Part shown: positions 52,764 through 61,446 of the stretch, piece by piece | Position numbering within the stretch: position 1 is the first letter of the stretch | How the letters are laid out: each line of letters begins with the position of its first letter | Assembly: GCA_964481885.1 (NCBI GenBank) | Contig: CAYZUS010000010.1 | Span: 8,348-72,347, forward strand | Origin: Fen731 sp964481885 | GTDB lineage: Bacteria; Actinomycetota; Humimicrobiia; Humimicrobiales; Humimicrobiaceae | Reading direction: 5' to 3' | DNA: 64,000 nucleotides | Translations under genes and position numbers: made by a program | Notes under the pieces: model-generated | What the model saw: only the letters and a program-made list of their open reading frames with translations | What the model was told of the DNA's origin: nothing | Database searches by the model: none

Positions 52764-54065
52764 ATGGCGACAAATTTAAATATAGAAGTAGCTCCTCTGC
52801 CAAGGGTAGAGGGCCATGGTGATTTGGTTTTAAATGTAAAGGATAAGAAAATAGAAAAACTCCAGATGAGGATTCCTGAATCACCAAGGTTTTTTGAAGC
52901 GATGCTTGTAGGCAGGAATTATACTGAACCATCACAAATAACATCAAGGATTTGCGGCATATGCTCAGTTGCTCATACCTTTACGTCAATTCAGGCAACA
53001 GAAGCTGCTCTTGATGTTAAGCTTAATGAACAGATCATCAGGCTGAGAAAACTTGTAAACCACGGAGAATATATTCAGAGCAACAGCCTTCACGTATTCT
53101 TCCTGGCTGCACCGGATTTTCTTGGTATTGGCAGCGTATTGCCTTTGCTTGAAACAAATCCCGCAGTTGTAAATATTGCCGTAAAAGTAAAAAAGATAGG
53201 AAATGAAATAGTCAGGATAATCGGCGGCAGGGCGGTTCACCCAATTACTACTGTAGTTGGAGGTTTTACAAAACTCCCGGCAGAAGAAGGGCTCCTGAAA
53301 TTAAGGGAAATGCTTGTTTCGCTTTATCCGGACGTAGTGACTTCTGTCGCTGTTTTAAAGACTTTAAAGATTCCCGATTTTGAAAGGGAAACAGAGTATA
53401 TCTGCCTGAGGAATAATGAGGACTATTCACTTTATGATGGCGATATTGTATCGTCTGATGGGTGGACAATAAAGCCTGCAGACTACCTCAGCAAAATTAA
53501 AGAAAAAGTTGTACAACATTCTACCGGAAAGCATTGCAGCGCTTCACGTGATTCATACATGGTAGGCGCGCTTTCAAGGGTAAATAACAATTATTCACAG
53601 CTATCTGACAATGCAAAGACCTATGCTGAAGAACTTGGCCTGAAAGTGCCATGTTATAATACTTATATGATCAGCATTGCCCAGTTTGTAGAAATTGTCC
53701 ATTGCGTTGATGACAGCATAAGGCTTATTGATGAGATTCTTGCAGCCGGGCTTGACGAAGAGAAATTCATGGCTCCAGTAAAGGTAAAAGCCGGAAGGGG
53801 AGTTGGAGCCGTTGAGGCGCCAAGAGGCCTTTTAATACATGACTATACTTACGATGAAAAAGGCAAAGTCACCAAAGCCAATCTTATAATACCGACAAAC
53901 ATGAACTATGCAAATATTGAACTCGACATGGCTCAGCTGGTACCGGCGATAATGGAGAAAACTGAGGATGAAATAAGACTTGCATGTGAGATGATGATTA
54001 GGGCATATGATCCCTGTATTTCATGTTCGACTCATCTGCTGAATGTTGAGTTTGTAAATAAATAG
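52764..54065 (+). CDS. hydA: NiFe hydrogenase alpha (large, catalytic) subunit
   Basis: 433 aa. NiFe-site ligands: C64 and C67 in SRICGICSVAHT, and C418 and C421 in DPCISCSTH near the C-terminus. After His424 a 9-residue tail (LLNVEFVNK) remains for cleavage by a maturation protease, probably the one at 60940. RVEGHGDL at the N-terminus is the usual large-subunit motif. The ATG at 52764 has GGAGG at 8 bases; the TTG at 52749 overlaps it and is rejected. It splits or forms H2 with NADP(H), using the other three subunits. Name as used for sulfhydrogenase alpha; unrelated to [FeFe] HydA. Confidence 0.95.
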   Translation: MATNLNIEVAPLPRVEGHGDLVLNVKDKKIEKLQMRIPESPRFFEAMLVGRNYTEPSQITSRICGICSVAHTFTSIQATEAALDVKLNEQIIRLRKLVNHGEYIQSNSLHVFFLAAPDFLGIGSVLPLLETNPAVVNIAVKVKKIGNEIVRIIGGRAVHPITTVVGGFTKLPAEEGLLKLREMLVSLYPDVVTSVAVLKTLKIPDFERETEYICLRNNEDYSLYDGDIVSSDGWTIKPADYLSKIKEKVVQHSTGKHCSASRDSYMVGALSRVNNNYSQLSDNAKTYAEELGLKVPCYNTYMISIAQFVEIVHCVDDSIRLIDEILAAGLDEEKFMAPVKVKAGRGVGAVEAPRGLLIHDYTYDEKGKVTKANLIIPTNMNYANIELDMAQLVPAIMEKTEDEIRLACEMMIRAYDPCISCSTHLLNVEFVNK

Positions 54066-54340
54066 AATAACATTTAGGGTTAGCGGGCCTTTAATAAAAC
54101 TGAGCTTCTGACATTAAACGTGTCTGGAAATTGTTTTTTTAGATTTGTTCAGTAATTGTTTGCTTGTATTTTGTATTTTGAATCAACCATAGTTATTTTA
54201 TAAAATTTGCTTGAGTTTGGCGTGTTCTGCAGCTGCCAATCAGGATATTCGGATTTTATTGATATTTTAACTGTTTAACGGGATTTATGGCCATTGTGTT
54301 TTTCAGGAGGCCAGAACCCATCCGTACAGGAGATACTTGA

Positions 54341-55669
54341 GTGACAAAACAAATCAAAGACCTGGCCATAGTTAATACGAAAGATGAAGAAGACGTCCCA
54401 ATGCTGATAATGCCCGAAGAAGCTTTTGAAGGGGATTACATTATTGCTTCCTATTATTATGCATCCAGGATTGCCGGCGAGGATATATATGAGAAAGCCA
54501 AATCATTTGCAGCGGGCCAGACAATAGGGACATGGGTGCCTATACCGGGTATTACCAGACAAATGAAGGAGCTGCATGGCGGAAGGCTCGTAAGCATTTA
54601 CGACATACCTCCGACAGAACTTACAACGGATGAGCCAGTGTTTAATTCCCACATTGTTCAAATCGCATTTCCGGATAATAATTTTTCTCCACAGTTTCCA
54701 ATGATGTTTACCACTCTTTTGGGTAATGATGTTTCCACATCTGCACAGGTAAAACTTATTGACATCAGATTTTCCAGGAATTATTTAAAAGCCTTCAAAG
54801 GTCCTCGATTTGGAATAGACGGCATCTATAAATATCTTGATATTCCAATAAGAAGACCCGTGGTCCTTAACATGATAAAGCCTTGCCTGGGTTACAGTCC
54901 CTCCGAAGGTGCACAATTCTTCAAAGAGATAGCACTGGGTGGTGTTGACATCATCAAAGATGACGAACTGCTTGCAGATACGACCTACAGTTCAATAGTC
55001 GACAGGGTAAAGGCATATAATCTGGCGGCAAAAGAAGTACATGCCGGTACCGGCCATAAAACTGTCTATTGCGTCAACATAACAGACAGGCTTGACAGGT
55101 GCATTGAAAACGCCGTAAGGGCCATTGACGCAGGTGCTGAAATGCTCATGGTTAACTTTATAGCCTCAGGCCTTTCAACCTTACAGGCATTGTCGGAAGA
55201 CAGCAGAATAACTGTGCCGATTGTAGGGCATTATGCAAGTGCGGGTTCAATTACGGAATCCTGCAATACCGGTATTTCAACTCCAATACTTCTGGGAAAA
55301 CTGGCAAGAATGGCAGGAGCTGATATTGTTTTATTCAGTTCTCCTTACAGTACTTATCCTTTCCTTAAAAGAAGATACAGGCAGATAGCGGACATGCACA
55401 GGCTTTCCTTTTGCGGACTTCAGACAACAATGCCGGCAGTCGGCGGCGGAGTCCATCCAAACAGTGCTGAAAAAATAGTAAAAGATCTTGGTAAAGAGAT
55501 TATACTGGCAGTTGGCGGCGCTATACTGGGACACCCCAATGGTCCGACCGAGGGGGCAAAAGCAATGATGCAGGCGGCACATGCTCTGGGACAGGGTATA
55601 AATCTTTATGAAATTGCCGGGAACAAAGGATATGAATCCTTAAAGATATCCCTGGAAAAGTGGCAGTAA
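54341..55669 (+). CDS. RuBisCO-like protein (form IV-type)
   Basis: 442 aa of the RuBisCO large-subunit superfamily. The active-site region NMIKPCLGYSPSEG (K180, equivalent to RuBisCO K175) and the carbamate/metal motif GGVDIIKDDELL (K206, D208, E209) are kept. VGHYASAG supplies a His, and GGGVHP and GGAILGHPNGPTEGA are the phosphate-site loops. The mobile loop 6 with catalytic Lys (normally GK.EG) is replaced by FSSPYSTYPF, so CO2 fixation is unlikely. It probably does an enolase-, isomerase- or decarboxylase-type reaction on a sugar- or thio-phosphate. GTG start at 54341 with AGGAGA 7 bases upstream. It converges on a NitT/TauT-type transporter operon, 3 bp from its end. Confidence 0.88.
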   Translation: MTKQIKDLAIVNTKDEEDVPMLIMPEEAFEGDYIIASYYYASRIAGEDIYEKAKSFAAGQTIGTWVPIPGITRQMKELHGGRLVSIYDIPPTELTTDEPVFNSHIVQIAFPDNNFSPQFPMMFTTLLGNDVSTSAQVKLIDIRFSRNYLKAFKGPRFGIDGIYKYLDIPIRRPVVLNMIKPCLGYSPSEGAQFFKEIALGGVDIIKDDELLADTTYSSIVDRVKAYNLAAKEVHAGTGHKTVYCVNITDRLDRCIENAVRAIDAGAEMLMVNFIASGLSTLQALSEDSRITVPIVGHYASAGSITESCNTGISTPILLGKLARMAGADIVLFSSPYSTYPFLKRRYRQIADMHRLSFCGLQTTMPAVGGGVHPNSAEKIVKDLGKEIILAVGGAILGHPNGPTEGAKAMMQAAHALGQGINLYEIAGNKGYESLKISLEKWQ

Positions 55670-55672
55670 AAT

Positions 55673-56380
55673 TCAGAACAGCTCCACAAGTGTTTTTTTG
55701 ATTTCTCTGACTGACTGGTAATCATCAAGTCTTTCCTGAAAGCTTTTTTCTATCTGTATTGTATTTTTAATTTTTGTGGGGAAACTGTCTTCAAGCACAT
55801 AGACAAAATTGCTGACATAAGCCGCTTCTTCAATATCATGGGTTACAAAAACCACGGTCCTCTTATCTGCATCCCAGAGCGACATAAAGGAATAAAGCAG
55901 ATTTTTCTTTAATTTTGCGTCGAGGCTTTTGAATGGCTCATCCATCAAAAGTATTTCAGAAGGATAGGCAAACGCTCTGGCAATGGAAACTCTCTGCTGC
56001 ATTCCACCGCTAAGCTTGTTAGGATAATAATCCTTATATTTGTAAAGACCTACAATTTCAAGATAATTGTTTACCCTGGATATTAACTCTTTTTCTTTAT
56101 AAATATCCTTTAGTGCAAAATTGATATTTTCATAGACTGTCTTCCAGTATAAAAGTCTTGGCTCCTGAAATATGTAAGAGAAGTCCCTGCTTTTAAAATC
56201 TGAAATATCGCCGCTGTCAGGGGCCGTAAGTCCGCTTATAATGTTTAAAAGAGTTGTTTTGCCAATGCCAGAAGGCCCAAGAATGCAGGTGATTTTATTT
56301 TCCACAACATCCATGTCAAGCCCGTCAAAAATATAAGAGCTGTCATAACTCTTACACAAGTTTTTAATAGCCAGCACCAT
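55673..56380 (-). CDS. ABC transporter ATPase (NitT/TauT family)
   Basis: 235 aa. Walker A GPSGIGKTT at residues about 34-42, Q-loop IFQEPRLLYWKTV, signature LSGGMQQRVSIARA, Walker B EILLMDEPFKSLD and switch His in FVTHDIEEA. The PRLLPW-like motif (here PRLLYW) is typical of nitrate/sulfonate/taurine importers. It starts within the end of the permease gene (17-base overlap). Powers the importer formed with the two genes upstream. Confidence 0.93.
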   Translation of the reverse strand: MVLAIKNLCKSYDSSYIFDGLDMDVVENKITCILGPSGIGKTTLLNIISGLTAPDSGDISDFKSRDFSYIFQEPRLLYWKTVYENINFALKDIYKEKELISRVNNYLEIVGLYKYKDYYPNKLSGGMQQRVSIARAFAYPSEILLMDEPFKSLDAKLKKNLLYSFMSLWDADKRTVVFVTHDIEEAAYVSNFVYVLEDSFPTKIKNTIQIEKSFQERLDDYQSVREIKKTLVELF

Positions 56381-57140
56381 ATTCTCTTTTCCATTTTAAA
56401 GATTTTTTTTCAATGAGCCTTATGAGCCTTTCAAACAAATATCCTATAAGTACCGCAATTATTGTCCAGGCAAAAACATCGCTGATATTAAGATATATTT
56501 TAGAATCCTGCAGGCTGGTTCCTATGGCATACCTGGGCTGGCTCAGTACTTCAGCTGCTATAACTACTTTCCATCCTATTCCAAATGACGTGGAAATTGC
56601 TGCCGTTAAAAATGGGACGATAGAAGGCATGTATATTTCTTTTATAACCCTTGTTCTTTTAACTTTGTATATTTTTGCCATATCCAGAAGCTTCGGATCA
56701 ATATTTTTAATGCCCTCAATTACATTAGTGCAGATGATTGGAAAGGACATAAGAAAGCTTGCAAATATGGGAACATTGTTTGCCTTAAACCATATAAGCG
56801 CTATCAGTATTATTGTCATTACAGGAGTGGACCTGATAATAACCAGAAAAGGCTCAAATATTTTGCTGAATACCCTGTTAAAACCAGCGGTAAAACCTAT
56901 TATCAGCCCAAGAACAAATGATATTGCAAAACCGATAAGGCCTCTTACAAGGGAAAAAAGAATTATAACAAAAAAATCCCGGGTTTTTACGAGGTTAAAA
57001 AGACTTACAAGGGTACTTTCAGGAGAAGGCAGGATGATTGCAGAATTTACTATAAGGGATATTATTTTCCATATCGCAAGCAGCAATACAAAAGATATAA
57101 AAGTATATAGTGTGTCTTTTTTAGAAATAGAAGTTTTCAT
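56364..57140 (-). CDS. ABC transporter permease (NitT/TauT family)
   Basis: 258 aa, about six membrane helices. Features: AIILPSPESTL after the first helix, the family segment IIRSTPVMTIILIALIWFK (residues about 125-143), the EAA-type loop KLLDMAKIYKVKRTRVIKEIYMP and the GIGWKVVIAAEVL segment. The ATG at 57140 gives the standard N-terminus (MKTSISKKDTLY); a frame extension to 57278 has no support. The start overlaps the binding-protein stop by 20 bases, with GGGAGG 11 bases before it. Confidence 0.92.
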   Translation of the reverse strand: MKTSISKKDTLYTFISFVLLLAIWKIISLIVNSAIILPSPESTLVSLFNLVKTRDFFVIILFSLVRGLIGFAISFVLGLIIGFTAGFNRVFSKIFEPFLVIIRSTPVMTIILIALIWFKANNVPIFASFLMSFPIICTNVIEGIKNIDPKLLDMAKIYKVKRTRVIKEIYMPSIVPFLTAAISTSFGIGWKVVIAAEVLSQPRYAIGTSLQDSKIYLNISDVFAWTIIAVLIGYLFERLIRLIEKKSLKWKREYGAGY

Positions 57141-58245
57141 CCGGCATTTTTCCTCCCACATCTTCAGGGGAAAATCCCAAAATGGTATTGATGTAGTTTT
57201 TAATAATTTCCTTTGATTGGCCCAGTGTTGTAAAACGTATATTACATCTCGGTATCGCTTCTTTTGCAGTGGCGGCATCCATTCCTATCTTAAATTCCTC
57301 AACCAGAAGTGAAGCCTCAGGGATATTATTATTGGCCCACAAGGTGCTCAATTCATACTGCTTTAAAAATTCTTCGACAACTTCTCTGTTTTTATCTGCA
57401 AACTCAGAATTGACAACAACGCATGACATCGGCATAGGATCACCGTTGCCGGCTTTTTTCCATTCCTGCTCTACATCAAACGCGATTGTCACATTGGGAT
57501 TCTTTTTTGTGATCATTGTCACAAATGGTTCCGGCAGTATTGCAATATCTGCTTTGCCGGCAATCATAAGCTGAGAGAGCTCCACCTGTTCAAGGGTGTA
57601 ATCCAGAGTCACATCAGCAAGTGGGTCGAGCCCGTTTTTTCCAAGAAGGTAGCGCAACGCTATATCAGGAGTTGAACCTTTGGAAATCACATTAATTTTT
57701 TTATTTTTTAAATCGGTCCAGTCAGTTATATCCGTATTCTGCTGCAAAATATATAGCACTCCATATCCTGTAATAGCGGCTATTCTGTAGCCGGAGCCTT
57801 TATTGTATAGCTTTACTGCGACATTAGTAGGCAGCGCAGCAATCTGGACTTCATTGGAAAGTATTTTTGAAACCATAATCTCGGGGCTTGCAGCTATTTC
57901 ATAGGTCGAGATTATATTATTTCCAAGAGAAGGATTTTCCTTGTGAAGCTTTAGCATGCCAATGGAAGTAGGACCCTTGAGGGAAGCTATCTTTACATTA
58001 ACCAAAGCATTGGTATCCAGTGATTCCTGACGTTCGCCGGAATCTATAGTAATTTCAGCTGATCCAGACTCTGCGATATTTTCCGTATCTGCACCTTTTG
58101 CTGGTTCTGAAGATGTTGCTGGCACATTGCTTCCGTCTGCAGCCGTATTGCCTGAATTGATTGTCACATTTTTAACACAACCTGTAAAAAACAGTACCGA
58201 AAGTACCAGAAATATACAAAATAATATTATAATAAATTTTTTCAT
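57121..58245 (-). CDS. ABC transporter substrate-binding lipoprotein (NitT/TauT family)
   Basis: 374 aa. Lipoprotein signal peptide at residues 1-22 (FIIILFCIFLVLSVLFFTGC, Cys22 for lipidation), then a Thr/Ser-rich linker and a periplasmic-binding fold: VNVKIASLKGPTSIGMLKL, LNNKKINVISKGSTPDIALRY-type segments, LMIAGKADIAILPEPFVT. These are typical of the SsuA/TauA/NrtA family. The ATG at 58245 is chosen because it begins the signal peptide; the frame extends 24 codons upstream without purpose. The substrate is not predictable by eye: sulfonates, nitrate, thiamine precursors and aromatic acids are all transported by this family. Confidence 0.9.
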   Translation of the reverse strand: MKKFIIILFCIFLVLSVLFFTGCVKNVTINSGNTAADGSNVPATSSEPAKGADTENIAESGSAEITIDSGERQESLDTNALVNVKIASLKGPTSIGMLKLHKENPSLGNNIISTYEIAASPEIMVSKILSNEVQIAALPTNVAVKLYNKGSGYRIAAITGYGVLYILQQNTDITDWTDLKNKKINVISKGSTPDIALRYLLGKNGLDPLADVTLDYTLEQVELSQLMIAGKADIAILPEPFVTMITKKNPNVTIAFDVEQEWKKAGNGDPMPMSCVVVNSEFADKNREVVEEFLKQYELSTLWANNNIPEASLLVEEFKIGMDAATAKEAIPRCNIRFTTLGQSKEIIKNYINTILGFSPEDVGGKMPDENFYF

Positions 58246-58457
58246 TTGTTTAATTACTTGCCTTTGTAGTTTAAAAATCATTATATTAAAAAAATTACAG
58301 ACATACTTCATATCCAAAAAATCAGCACACGATCCAAAACATTTTCAGACATTTCGGAAGAATAATGTTACTGGAAAATGCTAAAAAAATTTAAGAGACA
58401 CTGTGCTCCATAATAATAATTGAAGTTTAATATCAATGGAAAATGATATTTATTAAT

Positions 58458-59918
58458 TTACCAGCTGCCGGTTTTAATATAATCGTCCATTGCGATTGCA
58501 GCAATTCTCCCGGCACCCATGGCGAGTATTACTGTGGCCGTGCCTGTCACTATGTCTCCACCGGCAAAAACACCTTTTTTGCTTGTTTTGCCTGATGAGT
58601 CCGCGACAATATTGCCTCTCTTGTTTAAACTTATATCAGGAGATGTCTGCATAAGTACAGGGTTTGGACCCTGGCCTATTGCAATTACAACAATATCTGT
58701 ATCAATATCATACTCAGAGTCTTTTACGGGAACCGGTCTTCTGCGCCCTGAATCATCGGGCTCGCCAAGCTCCATCCTGATACATCTTACTTTTTTGACC
58801 CATCCTTTTTCTCCAAGAAGTTCAACCGGGTTTGTCAAAAACACCATTTCAATGCCTTCTTCTATTGCATGGTGTATTTCTTCAATCCTGCCCGGCATTT
58901 CAACTTCGCTTCTTCTGTAAATAATATATACTTTTTTGGCTCCAAGTCTTTTGGCAGTCCTGGCTGAGTCCAGGGCAACATTGCCGCCGCCAACAACTGA
59001 AACTATATTACCCTTTATAACCGGAGTATCCCACTGGGGGAAAAGATATGCTTTCATGAGGTTTACTCTTGTAAGGTATTCATTTGCAGAATATACACCA
59101 TTAAAGTTTTCTCCGGGAATTCCAAGGAAATAGGGGAGTCCTGCGCCTGTACCTACAAATATACTTTTATAACCGCTCTCCAGCAGTTCATCAATTGTAT
59201 AAGTTTTTCCAACTATCATGTTAAGCTTTAAGTCCACTCCAAGGCTCTTGACAAAATCAACCTCCTGCTGGACAATTGCCTTCGGAAGCCTGAATTCCGG
59301 AATACCATACACAAGAACTCCTCCGGCATAATGAAGAGCTTCAAACATTGTGACTGCATATCCAAGCCTTGCAAGCTCACCCGCACATGTCAGCCCTGCC
59401 GGTCCGGAACCTATAACTGCTGTCTTTATTTTTTCTTTTTTATTTTTCTGTCCGGCATTTAAACTGTCTTCAGGAACACCTTCCAAAGACTTGCCGACAT
59501 AAAGTTTTTCCTTTTCACTGTCAGCCACAAATCTTTCAAGCTTTCCTATTGCGACAGGATCATCTTTAATACCAAGTATACACACCTTTTCACACTGATC
59601 CTCCTGAGGGCATACCCTTCCGCAGACACCCGGCAGTGCATTTTTTTCCCTGATTTTTTCAAGAGCCTTTTTATATTCCTTTTGACTTATAAGGGCAATA
59701 AAGCTCTTGATGTCGATTTCAACCGGGCAGCCATCTATACATTTGGGTTTTTTGCACATGAGGCATCTGGAACTTTCAAGCAAAGCTTCCTGCTCAGTAT
59801 AGCCCAGCTCGACTTCATTAAAATTATTTACCCTCACTTCGGGCTTCTGCTGTGCTATTTTGGTCCGGGGGGTTTTGATTTTTTTTGGTTTTTTCTCGTT
59901 TGTTATATCATCTTGCAT
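58458..59918 (-). CDS. nfnB: NfnB/SudA-type flavoprotein (NADPH-binding large subunit)
   Basis: 486 aa, GltD-like flavoprotein that binds NADPH and two 4Fe-4S clusters. CLMCKKPKCIDGCPVEI (residues about 52-68) and CGRVCPQEDQCEKVC (about 98-112) supply the clusters, followed by GSGPAGLTCAGELARLG (FAD), VVGGGNVALDSARTAKRLG and YRRSEVEMPGRIEE (NADPH) and AGGDIVTGTATVILAM. With NfnA it forms the electron-bifurcating NADH-dependent ferredoxin:NADP+ oxidoreductase. The start overlaps the nfnA end by 16 bases. A SudA (sulfide dehydrogenase) label is the main alternative; the same complex has both names. Confidence 0.92.
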   Translation of the reverse strand: MQDDITNEKKPKKIKTPRTKIAQQKPEVRVNNFNEVELGYTEQEALLESSRCLMCKKPKCIDGCPVEIDIKSFIALISQKEYKKALEKIREKNALPGVCGRVCPQEDQCEKVCILGIKDDPVAIGKLERFVADSEKEKLYVGKSLEGVPEDSLNAGQKNKKEKIKTAVIGSGPAGLTCAGELARLGYAVTMFEALHYAGGVLVYGIPEFRLPKAIVQQEVDFVKSLGVDLKLNMIVGKTYTIDELLESGYKSIFVGTGAGLPYFLGIPGENFNGVYSANEYLTRVNLMKAYLFPQWDTPVIKGNIVSVVGGGNVALDSARTAKRLGAKKVYIIYRRSEVEMPGRIEEIHHAIEEGIEMVFLTNPVELLGEKGWVKKVRCIRMELGEPDDSGRRRPVPVKDSEYDIDTDIVVIAIGQGPNPVLMQTSPDISLNKRGNIVADSSGKTSKKGVFAGGDIVTGTATVILAMGAGRIAAIAMDDYIKTGSW

Positions 59919-60763
59919 TTGTGTTTCTCCGTATATTCTTTAAAAGCCACGTTTTCTTCATTACAATAAATATTAAGCCTGTCCAAAAGCAGGCCAAAAT
60001 CAACAAGGTGCCCGTCAAATTCAGGGCCATCCACACATGCAAATTTTGTTTTTTTATCAACTTCAACCCTGCATGAGCCGCACATACCTGTGCCGTCAAC
60101 CATTATGGGGTTTAACGATACAATAGTATGGATTCCGTGTGGCCTGGTTACTTCACTAACAGCTTTCATCATTAAAGCAGGTCCAATTGCAATGACCCGT
60201 GAAAATATTCTTTCAGGATTGCTTTTAAGGTAGTCAGCCAAAAAGCCTGACACAAAGCCTTTGTAACCAATACTTCCATCATCAGTGCAGATATAAAATT
60301 CACTGCTGTTTTCTTTTATAATATCCTCGAAAATAAGCCCATCAGTATTTTTTGCACCTAGGATGGAAACAACATAATTTCCTGCTTGCTTCATTGCTTT
60401 GATTATTGGAAGGGTAGGAGCAATTCCGACACCTCCACCAATAATTGCCACATTGCCGAAATTATCTATTTCTGTATTTTTCCCCAAAGGCCCGGCGACA
60501 TCAGGCAAAACGTCGCCCACATTTAGGTCTGCCAAAAGGTGTGTCGATTTCCCCCTCTTAAGAATCGTCAGGTTAATCAGTCCTTCAGTTTTGTCACTGT
60601 CAGCTATTGTCAAAGGAATCCGTTCGCCTGTTTGTGTGGCCCTTACCACGACAAACTGTCCTGCAAGAGCTTTTGCAGCAATTACATCGTTAAATACTTC
60701 AAGGCTGGTGATGTCTTTTGATAGTATTGATTTTTTAATAATTTTATTAAAATTACTCAACAT
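59903..60763 (-). CDS. nfnA: NfnA/SudB-type flavoprotein (NADH-binding small subunit)
   Basis: 286 aa, ferredoxin-NADP reductase-like subunit. FAD region GERIPLTIADSD, GPLGKNTEI, nucleotide motif AIIGGGVGIAPTLPIIKAMK and the [2Fe-2S] ligand set DGTGMCGSCRVEV plus FACVDGPEFDGHLVDF near residues 225-260. Binds NADH and starts the bifurcating electron path. AAGGGG lies only 2-3 bases before the ATG, a tight spacing. First gene of nfnAB on the minus strand; 176 bp from the divergent protease gene. Confidence 0.92.
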   Translation of the reverse strand: MLSNFNKIIKKSILSKDITSLEVFNDVIAAKALAGQFVVVRATQTGERIPLTIADSDKTEGLINLTILKRGKSTHLLADLNVGDVLPDVAGPLGKNTEIDNFGNVAIIGGGVGIAPTLPIIKAMKQAGNYVVSILGAKNTDGLIFEDIIKENSSEFYICTDDGSIGYKGFVSGFLADYLKSNPERIFSRVIAIGPALMMKAVSEVTRPHGIHTIVSLNPIMVDGTGMCGSCRVEVDKKTKFACVDGPEFDGHLVDFGLLLDRLNIYCNEENVAFKEYTEKHKCKMI

Positions 60764-60939
60764 GGCCCCTTTTTATATTTTCTGTGTTATATTTTAATTT
60801 GTGCTAAATCTTATAAATAGAAAAATGAAGTTATAAAAAACATTAAAACATTGGAAAAGAAGTATACACATTTATACACAAAAAACAATAAAATCATACA
60901 AAAGACTTGCAGACTGCAGGAGATAAAGGGCAGTAAATA

Positions 60940-61446
60940 GTGAAAAAAATAGAAGTTAACGCTCCAAACAGAAAAATTATAAAAATAATTGGATTTGGCA
61001 ATATTTTTATGGGAGATGACGGCATCGGTATCCGAGTAATTGAAGAGATGACAAAGCAGCAGATTTTTAAGGACGAAGAAGAGATCGAGATTGTTGACGG
61101 GGGTACCTCTGGAGTTGATCTGATTTTTATGCTCCAGGACGTGTCTCTGGCCATTATTATTGATGCTGTTGATGCCGGCCAGGAAATTGGCAGGATTGTT
61201 GTTTTTGCGCCTCATGAGATAGCAGGTTTTAAAAAACAGGTATTTAAAAGTTATTCACTTCATGACATCGACCTTGCTGAAGCATTTGAGCTTGTAAAAA
61301 CACTTAATTTACCCGCTAAAATCAAAATAATCGGCATTAAACCAAAACATATCGGCTACAGTGACAAGCTAAGCCCTGAAATAGAAAACAGTATACCGGC
61401 AATAATAGAAATGATAAAAAAAGAAGTATCAGCAGAAATATTTTAA
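60940..61446 (+). CDS. NiFe hydrogenase maturation protease
   Basis: 168 aa, HycI/HyaD/FrxA-type endopeptidase that trims the C-terminal tail of the large subunit after nickel insertion. Conserved motifs: GFGNIFMGDDGIGIRVIEEM (residues about 18-37, with the metal-binding Asp/Glu), VDGGTSGVDLIFML, IIIDAVDAG and the SLHDIDLAE segment with the second metal His. The GTG start at 60940 has AGGAG upstream and a closer AAAGGG. Likely substrate is the alpha subunit at 52764-54065. Its stop overlaps that of convergent hypE by 4 bases. Confidence 0.92.
   Translation: MKKIEVNAPNRKIIKIIGFGNIFMGDDGIGIRVIEEMTKQQIFKDEEEIEIVDGGTSGVDLIFMLQDVSLAIIIDAVDAGQEIGRIVVFAPHEIAGFKKQVFKSYSLHDIDLAEAFELVKTLNLPAKIKIIGIKPKHIGYSDKLSPEIENSIPAIIEMIKKEVSAEIF

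Noticed and set aside
54341..55669. Calling the gene a CO2-fixing RuBisCO (form III)
   Set aside because: The loop-6 catalytic Lys region is replaced and the C-terminal phosphate loop differs; a RuBisCO-like protein fits better.
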